7,176 nt of DNA from an uncultured Rhodocyclaceae bacterium. GTDB lineage: Bacteria > Pseudomonadota > Gammaproteobacteria > Burkholderiales > Rhodocyclaceae. The notes beneath the pieces were generated by a model. The model was not told the DNA's origin. It saw nothing but the letters and a program-made list of their open reading frames with translations, and did not search any database. Positions 1-5,487 of this stretch are shown in pieces. Location: contig CAIYZZ010000196.1 of NCBI GenBank assembly GCA_903930805.1, positions 1 through 7,176 on the forward strand, written 5' to 3'. Position numbers and translations under genes: made by a program. The stretch's first letter is position 1, and each line of letters begins with the position of its first letter.

Positions 1-101
1 CCGGCGTGAGATTCTCAAAAACTGATTTCAGCGAAACGGCTACCCCCATCTTCGACCCGATCCCGAGGGCCAGTGACCCCGCTTTCAGTGAGTTTCCCCC
101 A
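1..101. mobile_element. Possible insertion-sequence end (IS21-like terminal repeats), fragment
   Basis: No gene is supported here. Two related units are visible: TTTCAGCGAAACGGCTACCC with a further CC at 26-47, and TTTCAGTGAGTTTCCCCC at 83-100. Both are followed by A, so each ends in CCCCCA. A third partial unit, CAGTGACCCC, lies at 71-80. The first unit contains the small inverted repeat TTTC-AGC-GAAA. IS21-family elements typically carry several such repeats at their ends and finish in CA; the CA at 100-101 falls just where SulP homology begins (residues K-V-I-N-P-W encoded from 101). I infer that an element lies to the left and has cut into the sulP gene. No transposase is in the window, so this rests on the repeats and the boundary alone. 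The alternative is ordinary coding sequence in frame 3 joined to sulP by a one-base frameshift. Confidence 0.35.
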
Positions 102-118
102 AGGTCATCAACCCCTGG

Positions 119-2146
119 GTGCTTACCGTAAGCCTCGCCACCTTGGCCACCGGCATCCTGACCAAACGCTACGTCAAGAAGATTCCTTACATGATTGCGG
201 CAATGATCGTCGCAAGCCTCCTCGCCGAGATTTTCAATGTCTGGCAAGGGCAGGCCGCCACCGGCATCAAGACCGTCGGCGCCTTGCCGGCAGGATTACC
301 GCCACTCTCGTCTCCTGATTTCTCGCTCGACACTTTGCGCCATACCGTCGGCCCGGCACTGGTCATCACCATGCTGGCGCTCACCGAGGCGGCGTCCATT
401 GCCCGCGCCATCAGCGTACGCTCGGAACAGCGCGTCGACGGAAACCAGGAGTTTATTGGCCAGGGCTTGTCCAACATCGTCGGCGCCTTTTTTTCGGCCT
501 ACGCCTCGTCAGGTTCATTCAACCGCAGTGGTGTCAATTTCGAAGCGGGCGCCAAGACACCGCTGGCCTCGATTTTTGCGTCGATCTTCCTGGTGCTGGT
601 TTTGCTGGCAGTGGCGCCGCTCGCCGCCTATCTGCCCAACGCAGCGATGGCAGGCATCCTCTTCCTCGTCGCCTGGGGCTTGATCGACTTCCATCACATC
701 GATCACATCTGGCACACCAGCAAGGCCGAATCGGCGATTCTCGCCGCGACGCTGATCGGCACCTTGTTCAATCTCGAAGCGGGCATTTTCCTCGGGGTGC
801 TTTTGTCGCTGCTGATGTATCTCTACCGTTCGTCCAAACCGGAAGTTATTCCGGTCGTTCCAGCCCCCGAGGAAGGTGCCTACCACTTCGTTCGCGCCAA
901 GGGCCGACCAGAGTGCCCGCAATTGCGCATTGTGCGCATCAACGGCTCGGTCTATTTTGGTGCCGCCAGCTTCGTGCAGCAGGTGCTGCAGCAAATCGAC
1001 GAGGACAACCCCCAGCAGAAATCAGTGCTGATCGCGGCAGCCAGCCTCAACACCATCGACATCGCCGGTGCCGAAGTGCTGGCGCAGGAGGCGCGCCGCC
1101 GTCGGCGGCTCGGCGGCGGCCTGTATTTCTATCGGCTCAACCAGATCAACTACCAGTTTCTGCGCCAGGGTGGCTACACGCACGAGATCGGCGAGGGTGC
1201 CTTCTTCCCTGTGATGACCAACGTTACCGGCGCACTCTACTGGACGCTGGACCCCGAGATTTGCCGCACTTGCAAAACACGCATCTTTGCGGAATGCAAC
1301 GCCGGCATCCTGCCCGACGGCTTCCGCCGCCAGCGCCTGATGCTTGCCACCGATGGCAGCGAGTTCAGCCATGCGCCGGAAGAGATTGCCATCTTCATGG
1401 CCAGAAGCTTTGGCGTGACCCTCGACCTGATGACCAGCGTTGAAACGATTGATGACGACGAAATTGCCAAGGTGCGTCTCGCCCAGGTAGAGCGCAAGGC
1501 ACTTGTCGCCGGTGTCGATTGCGAAATGGTAGTTCGCCACGGCAAGCACCCGGTGGCCGAAATCATGGCTGCTGCCGCCGCCGAAGACAGCAACATCCTC
1601 GTCATCGGCCGCCGCCCGCCACGCGGCGACATCAAAGAACACCTCGTCGGCGACGTTGCCCAACACATCATTGCCAACGCTCCCTGCCACGTGCTGGTAG
1701 CAAACTGGCAGGCACAGCCTTGGAAGACACGGATTCTGATGGTGGCCGACGGTACGCAGATCAGCGAGACCGTCGTCGAAGTGACAGCCCAGATTGCCAA
1801 GGTGTCACATCTGCCCGTCACCGTTCTCGTGGCCGCGCCTCCCGGCAGCAACCGTGCTCTTGCCGAGACTGAAGCAGCTGAGAAGCTTGGTCTGTTGCGC
1901 GTCGAGGGCATTGCCTGCGAGGCACTGATTGTCGAGAGGGAGCCCGATCGCGCCATCATCGAGACGGCACAGGAAATAGGCGCCGATCTGGTCATCATCG
2001 GTAACGACCAGCGCAAGGGACTTTCACGCAAGCTGGCAGGGCCGATCCCTGATCGCGTGGTCGGTGGCCTCACCTGCGCCGTGCTGGTGGTCAAGCGCCC
2101 GCCGGAACCTGATGACCTGGTCGCGGCAGTAAAGAATCAGGCCTGA
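119..2146 (+). CDS. SulP-family anion transporter (N-terminally truncated) fused to STAS and two USP domains
   Basis: This is the C-terminal part of a SulP (SLC26-like) inner-membrane anion permease, probably for sulfate or bicarbonate-type anions; the substrate cannot be read from sequence. Residues 1-248 (numbered from the GTG at 119) hold the later membrane helices and the family stretch S131-GSFNRS followed by AGAKTPLA. Residues about 265-375 form a STAS domain; its usual Ser-bearing loop reads DIAG, so the phosphorylatable serine of SpoIIAA-type domains is absent. C382, C385 and C393 form a CxxC-x7-C linker. USP domain 1 spans about 406-530 and USP domain 2 about 536-660. Both have degenerate ATP-binding loops (GRRPPRG from G497; GNDQRKG from G628). 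The GTG at 119 is not a natural start: homology continues upstream (KVINPW from 101), with an in-frame TGA at 89-91. Roughly 200 residues (the first half of the membrane domain) are missing, so the gene may be a pseudogene or need a frameshift correction. The rest of the frame is clean for 2 kb. It converges on the kinase gene. Confidence 0.85.
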   Translation: MLTVSLATLATGILTKRYVKKIPYMIAAMIVASLLAEIFNVWQGQAATGIKTVGALPAGLPPLSSPDFSLDTLRHTVGPALVITMLALTEAASIARAISVRSEQRVDGNQEFIGQGLSNIVGAFFSAYASSGSFNRSGVNFEAGAKTPLASIFASIFLVLVLLAVAPLAAYLPNAAMAGILFLVAWGLIDFHHIDHIWHTSKAESAILAATLIGTLFNLEAGIFLGVLLSLLMYLYRSSKPEVIPVVPAPEEGAYHFVRAKGRPECPQLRIVRINGSVYFGAASFVQQVLQQIDEDNPQQKSVLIAAASLNTIDIAGAEVLAQEARRRRRLGGGLYFYRLNQINYQFLRQGGYTHEIGEGAFFPVMTNVTGALYWTLDPEICRTCKTRIFAECNAGILPDGFRRQRLMLATDGSEFSHAPEEIAIFMARSFGVTLDLMTSVETIDDDEIAKVRLAQVERKALVAGVDCEMVVRHGKHPVAEIMAAAAAEDSNILVIGRRPPRGDIKEHLVGDVAQHIIANAPCHVLVANWQAQPWKTRILMVADGTQISETVVEVTAQIAKVSHLPVTVLVAAPPGSNRALAETEAAEKLGLLRVEGIACEALIVEREPDRAIIETAQEIGADLVIIGNDQRKGLSRKLAGPIPDRVVGGLTCAVLVVKRPPEPDDLVAAVKNQA

Positions 2147-2181
2147 AAAAAGTCGGCGCTAGCGGGACGGCACGAGACTTT
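2146..2181 (-). terminator. Possible terminator between the convergent genes
   Basis: AAAGTC at 2149-2154 pairs with GACTTT at 2176-2181. Read on the - strand, the hairpin ends in a run of six T (2151-2146), which suits termination of the kinase operon. The stem is only 6 bp with a 21-base loop. The loop contains the palindrome CGCTAGCG at 2157-2164, which could help fold it. The T run overlaps the stop codon of the SulP gene. This is a weak call based on position and pairing. Confidence 0.3.
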
Positions 2182-2182
2182 C

Positions 2183-3553
2183 TCAGATACGCACGACGGT
2201 CACGCTGCATGGAGCTTCGGCGGCGACGCGCGAAGAAACGCTCCCCAACAGACGCCGCAGTGACGAACTACCCCGCGCACCCATCACAAGATGGTCCACA
2301 TGGCTGCTGCGCGCGTAATCGATCAGGCTGGTTGCGGCATCATTGCCGGTCAGGACATGGAAACGGATCTGCTCCTGCCGCATGTCGAGGGGGTGCGCCC
2401 AGTGGTGCAAAGCCGCCAGTTTCGCCGTATGAAACGACCGCTCTATCTCGCCGGCCTCATCCTGCTCGGTAATGATCGATGGCTCCAGCACACTGACGCA
2501 AGTGACTCGCCAGTGGGGATCGTGCGCGATCAGGCGGCGTACCGCAAGACGCATTTTTTCCGCCAGTGCTTCGTCTTGATGATCGGTATCGATGGCCACC
2601 ATGATGTGAGGGGCACGATCTAGCTGGCTGATCGGCTGATTGTGATGAACAACTTGCAGCGTACGCTCCGCCCACCAACGCTTCAGCCCCAACTGAATTT
2701 TGCCGAAGAAGCCATGGCGTCCACGCTGGCCAATGCTGACTTTCTCCGGATGCGACAGGTCGTGGGCCAGTTGGGCCGCCGATGCATAGCGCCGCTCCGG
2801 TCGCACCGCCAGGCAGCGCAGGATGATCTCTTGTAGCGATGCGGGAATATCTGGCCTCAACGCGCAGGGGAGCACGGGGTCGAGCCAGCGCCGCTGATGC
2901 ATGCCCCATAAGCCGTCTGCGCTTCCGAACGGGTAGCGCCCGGTCGCCAGACGGTAAAGAATCGCGCCCGCCGCATAGATGTCGCTGCGCGGATCACCCC
3001 GCACACCCAATATCTGTTCCGGTGCAATGATCGCAGGCGTGCCCAGCGGCCCGCTGGATTCGGCGGCAACCAGATCAGGTAATGCGCCATGACACGCCAG
3101 CCCGAAGTCGATCAGCACTACCCTACCGGTGGGGGACAGCAACACATGGCTGGGCGTCAAGTCATGGTGCACAACGTTCTGCCGATGCAAGGCATGCAAC
3201 GCGTCCGCCAGCAGGATGCCCAGCCGCGTTACTTCACCGTAGGGAAGTGGCGCAGCTTCCGCAATTTGCGCGAGCGAGCTACCCGGGACATGCTCGATGA
3301 TCAGGTAAGGGCCAGTATCGTCTTCGCCCTGGGCATGGCAGCACGGAACATGGGAACCATCGATATGCGCGTAAATCATTTGTTCGACTTCGAAACCGGC
3401 ATAGCAGGCCGGATGGCTGCCGAAGCTGAGCTTTGGCCGCTTCAGCAGGCAACGCTCTCCCGTCGCCGACTGCACCTCGAACAATTCGGCCATGCTGCCA
3501 GACCCATAACTGGCAAGGACTTGATAGCCGGCAACGCTCGCCAATGTATTCAT
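2183..3553 (-). CDS. Serine/threonine protein kinase-like domain fused to a C-terminal universal stress protein domain
   Basis: The protein has 456 residues. The kinase fold occupies about 10-267: glycine loop GSGSMAELFEV (17-27), K38 in the VAIK position, likely helix-C glutamate E57, catalytic loop HHDLTPSH (129-136), DFG at 149-151, GTP...APE at 171-179, and the structural D191. The catalytic loop is unusual: HRD becomes HHD, Lys at D+2 is Thr133, and the metal-binding Asn at D+5 is His136. ATP-binding parts are intact, so it may be a weak or altered kinase or a pseudokinase. Residues 282-299 are a basic, Trp-rich stretch, not a clear membrane helix. A USP domain fills about 315-456, with a near-canonical nucleotide loop (G425, G428, G437-S438; 8 rather than 9 residues in the second gap). 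The ATG overlaps the phosphoesterase stop as ATGA and is preceded by GGAG (3562-3565) at 8 bases, so translation is probably coupled. It is the last gene of the operon. The targets are unknown; nearby USP proteins and transporters are natural candidates. Confidence 0.9.
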   Translation of the reverse strand: MNTLASVAGYQVLASYGSGSMAELFEVQSATGERCLLKRPKLSFGSHPACYAGFEVEQMIYAHIDGSHVPCCHAQGEDDTGPYLIIEHVPGSSLAQIAEAAPLPYGEVTRLGILLADALHALHRQNVVHHDLTPSHVLLSPTGRVVLIDFGLACHGALPDLVAAESSGPLGTPAIIAPEQILGVRGDPRSDIYAAGAILYRLATGRYPFGSADGLWGMHQRRWLDPVLPCALRPDIPASLQEIILRCLAVRPERRYASAAQLAHDLSHPEKVSIGQRGRHGFFGKIQLGLKRWWAERTLQVVHHNQPISQLDRAPHIMVAIDTDHQDEALAEKMRLAVRRLIAHDPHWRVTCVSVLEPSIITEQDEAGEIERSFHTAKLAALHHWAHPLDMRQEQIRFHVLTGNDAATSLIDYARSSHVDHLVMGARGSSSLRRLLGSVSSRVAAEAPCSVTVVRI

Positions 3554-4290
3554 CGCCCGTGCTCCAGACGGATGGCAAGACTATCCGGCAAACCCGCTGC
3601 GCGGATTTTTTCAGCCGAGCGGATCCAGTCGTAAGCAACTCGATAATAAAACAGCTGCCGGTTTGTCTCATCCAGGATCGCATAGGATGCGGCCGGATTG
3701 CCATCGCGCGGCTGGCCGACGGAACCCACCAATGCCAACCAGCGCCGCCCGGAGGAGAGGGGAATCATTGCAGTCGACTGCGGTACGAATGACGTAATGC
3801 TGTCGCGCGCGGAAAAGTAAAGCGCCGGCTCATGGACATGGCCGGCAAACACAAGTCCGGCGCGCGTCGCGGCCAGGCAAGCAGCAACGGCTTTGTTGCT
3901 CACCAGGTACACCCACTCAGCGGGCCGGTCGGCACTGGCATGGACAAAGAGTTTTCCATCATCCTCGACCGTATAGGGCAATCCAGCGATGAATGCACGC
4001 TCAGCATCGTTCAGTTGTGATCGCGTCCAGACAATCGCCTCGCGCGCGACAAAATTCATCTCGGCACAAAGACCCTCCAGCGCCGCATCGTCGTGATTGC
4101 CACGGACGACGATGGCACCCTGCTCCTCATGGCGGCGCACGATAGTCAGGCACGCCTGAGGATCGGCACCGTAGCCGACCAGGTCGCCAAGAAAAGCATA
4201 GCTTGTCGCGCCCTGCCTCGCCGCATGGGCCAGGCAGGCGGTCAAAGCCTCGAGGTTGGCATGTATATCGGCAAGAATGGCCAGTTTCAT
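3550..4290 (-). CDS. Calcineurin-like metallophosphoesterase (YfcE/ApaH-like fold)
   Basis: This is a 246-residue soluble dimetal phosphoesterase. All five family blocks are present: D8-x-H10-x-N12, G35-D36 (GDLVGYG), G64-N65-H66-D67, H117 in FVHAS, and G150-H151-V-H153. Near the C-terminus is GSVGQPRDGNP, a segment common in the Metallophos_2 group. The active site looks complete, so the enzyme should be active; its substrate (phosphoprotein, nucleotide or phosphodiester) cannot be told. I chose the ATG at 4290 because the first metal motif then falls at residue 8, as usual for the family; the frame stays open to 4419, but that extension would have no homologous content. The ATG overlaps the stop of the SRPBCC gene as ATGA, and this gene's own TGA overlaps the kinase start in the same way. 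Lying directly before a kinase gene, it could oppose that kinase, but this is inference from position. Confidence 0.9.
   Translation of the reverse strand: MKLAILADIHANLEALTACLAHAARQGATSYAFLGDLVGYGADPQACLTIVRRHEEQGAIVVRGNHDDAALEGLCAEMNFVAREAIVWTRSQLNDAERAFIAGLPYTVEDDGKLFVHASADRPAEWVYLVSNKAVAACLAATRAGLVFAGHVHEPALYFSARDSITSFVPQSTAMIPLSSGRRWLALVGSVGQPRDGNPAASYAILDETNRQLFYYRVAYDWIRSAEKIRAAGLPDSLAIRLEHGR
3562..3565 (-). promoter_or_regulatory. Ribosome binding site of the kinase-USP gene
   Basis: GGAG on the - strand lies 8 bases before the ATG at 3553 and inside the end of the phosphoesterase gene. It supports this start and independent or coupled initiation at the ATGA junction. Confidence 0.55.
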
Positions 4291-4907
4291 GCCGCAAGCC
4301 GCCAGATAATTACCACGCCGAGGAAGACAATAAATTCCAGCAGCGTTGTCCAAATTAGCAGCCAGACGATGCGCCGGTGTCTGGGCGGCATCCCCAGCAT
4401 GAACCGTTCGTTCCACCACTGCCAGCCCGGCAGCCAGCCCCAGCGCTGGCGCTGTATCAGGTGACGACGGATTGCTGTCACCCAGGGGACGAGACTGCGA
4501 TCAACGTCGACGAGTCGCGGGTCCTGCGGGTCCTCGACGCGCGGATAGTGCTCGGTGACGATCAGGCGTGCGCCGGTAGCCACCGGTTCGATCGCCAGCG
4601 TCATACCTTGCTTGAGTCCGCCGTCATAGCTCAGGGCCAGCGTGCCGGTCGCCGTGGTCACCGCGATGCGCGCAGTCAACTCGATGCGGCGACCGTTACT
4701 CTCATTTTGCGCGACCAGGCGAAAACCGCCGGGCACCGATTGCCACGTCTCGATCTCGAGATGCGGATTAAGGCGGAACAGCCTCTCGCTGTTGCTGAGA
4801 AATTCAAGCAGCGCGGCGGGGGCGAGCGGCAACTCCGTTTCCGCACATGCCGTATCGCCAGCGCCGACTTTTTCGCCTAGGGCCGCGACGCGATCAAGAG
4901 CGGACAC
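4287..4907 (-). CDS. SRPBCC-like (START/polyketide-cyclase fold) protein with C-terminal membrane anchor
   Basis: The protein has 206 residues from a GTG start at 4907. Residues about 20-150 resemble an SRPBCC ligand-binding domain: an opening strand ETELPLAPAALLEFLSN followed by alternating beta strands (FRLVAQNE, IELTARIAV, TLALSYDG, ARLIVTEHY). A Trp-rich amphipathic segment (about 148-170) follows. The last ~28 residues form one hydrophobic helix (from RRIVWLLIW to the end), so the domain is likely held on the membrane. The fold assignment is from pattern and is moderate; the ligand is unknown. The GTG lies 31 bases inside the end of the USP gene, with a G5 run (4913-4917) 5 bases upstream as a modest ribosome site. 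Its TGA overlaps the phosphoesterase ATG. Tight overlap on both sides suggests a fixed ratio with its neighbours. A lipid or hydrophobic-ligand sensor at the membrane is one possible role. Confidence 0.7.
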   Translation of the reverse strand: MSALDRVAALGEKVGAGDTACAETELPLAPAALLEFLSNSERLFRLNPHLEIETWQSVPGGFRLVAQNESNGRRIELTARIAVTTATGTLALSYDGGLKQGMTLAIEPVATGARLIVTEHYPRVEDPQDPRLVDVDRSLVPWVTAIRRHLIQRQRWGWLPGWQWWNERFMLGMPPRHRRIVWLLIWTTLLEFIVFLGVVIIWRLAA

Positions 4908-5356
4908 TTGAGCCCCCGCACCAGCTTCTCGAGATCCATGCGCGAGCGCAACCCTTCCTCGCCCTTTTTGCGCGGCGGGCCGATGACGACAAGATCGGCA
5001 GCGACTTCACCGGCAACGGCAAGAACAACGTCGGCCGGCTCGCCCAGTCGCATCACCGCGTGGTAGGCAATGCTGCGCTCCTGGCAGTGACTCTCGACCG
5101 CCGCCAACTCACGCCGCGCATCATTTTCCAGCATGTTTTCGACATAGCTGCCGAAGGCATCACGCGTCGAGGCGTTATTGAGCCAATCGTCGCCCTGCAT
5201 GCCGGCCCAGAGTTCCGGCACGACCAGACAATGCACGAGGGTGGTGACGCCTGCTACGGAGATGTCGAGCGCCAGCGCCTCGGCCGCCGCTGCCCCCAGG
5301 GTGCCGTGATGGCAGAGGAGCAGCGAGGCGGGCGCCGGCAGCGGATTACCTGCCAA
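4877..5356 (-). CDS. Stand-alone universal stress protein-like protein, divergent
   Basis: This is a 159-residue protein with the UspA-type alpha/beta layout: first strand SLLLCHHGT (11-19), then the late strand DLVVIG (121-126) and final strand CPLLIAS (151-157). The usual Asp after strand 1 is replaced by His16-His17, and the ATP loop G-2X-G-9X-G(S/T) is lost (G126-PPRKKG), so it probably does not bind ATP like UspFG-type proteins. The start is TTG at 5356, inside the end of the 43-residue gene (8-base overlap in the region 5346-5356 plus the stop), with no clear ribosome site. A CTG at 5341, with AGG 7 bases before it, is another possible start. Either keeps the full fold, and the overlap suggests coupled translation. 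It probably acts as a cytoplasmic partner of the membrane proteins encoded beside it; that role is inferred. Confidence 0.8.
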   Translation of the reverse strand: MAGNPLPAPASLLLCHHGTLGAAAAEALALDISVAGVTTLVHCLVVPELWAGMQGDDWLNNASTRDAFGSYVENMLENDARRELAAVESHCQERSIAYHAVMRLGEPADVVLAVAGEVAADLVVIGPPRKKGEEGLRSRMDLEKLVRGLKCPLLIASRP

Positions 5357-5477
5357 TGACGAGAACGACGCCGAGGGCGATGATCAGGGCGAAGACCAAT
5401 GCACCGATGTCTTCTCGACGGTCGCTGACAAAGATCGACAGGCTGGTGCCGCGCTCGAATTTTTGTGGTTCGGACAT
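5346..5477 (-). CDS. Small single-span membrane protein, 43 residues, hypothetical
   Basis: This short gene lies 10 bases after the stop of the YeiH-like gene. It begins with ATG at 5477, preceded by GGAG (5484-5487) at 6 bases, the best ribosome site in the operon. The product starts MSEPQKFERGTSLSIFVSD, a charged soluble head of about 25 residues, followed by a hydrophobic helix of about 17 residues (GALVFALIIALGVVLVI) and a terminal Gly-Arg. I do not recognise a named family. Its position directly after a large transporter and before a USP gene fits an accessory subunit or regulator of that transporter. Start, ribosome site, spacing and a clean hydrophobic helix together make it a likely real gene despite its length. 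Confidence 0.75.
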   Translation of the reverse strand: MSEPQKFERGTSLSIFVSDRREDIGALVFALIIALGVVLVIGR

Positions 5478-5483
5478 GCTCAG

Positions 5484-5487
5484 CTCC
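5484..5487 (-). promoter_or_regulatory. Ribosome binding site of the 43-residue membrane protein gene
   Basis: GGAG (read on the - strand, part of TAAGGAG) overlaps the region just after the stop of the upstream transporter gene and lies 6 bases before the ATG at 5477. It is the main reason for accepting this small gene. Confidence 0.7.

Noticed and set aside
73..318. 81-codon + strand frame overlapping the start of the SulP region
   Set aside because: From about 120 on it reads the SulP sequence in the wrong frame, giving an Arg/His/Pro-rich peptide with no hydrophobic helices.
1022..2094. Long open frames on the - strand opposite the SulP-USP gene
   Set aside because: They lie wholly antisense to a well-supported gene and show low-complexity Ala/Arg/Ser-rich composition with no recognisable domain; they are by-products of GC-rich codon use.
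2157..2164. Palindrome CGCTAGCG as an operator
   Set aside because: Eight bases between convergent gene ends is too short and wrongly placed for an operator; it is mentioned only as part of the weak terminator loop.
3089..3634. 181-codon open frame on the + strand across the kinase start
   Set aside because: It is antisense to the kinase and phosphoesterase genes, spans their junction, and has no domain pattern.
4291..4419. 43-residue N-terminal extension of the phosphoesterase
   Set aside because: It overlaps the SRPBCC membrane anchor in another frame, and the family start fits ATG at 4290 with the first metal motif at residue 8.
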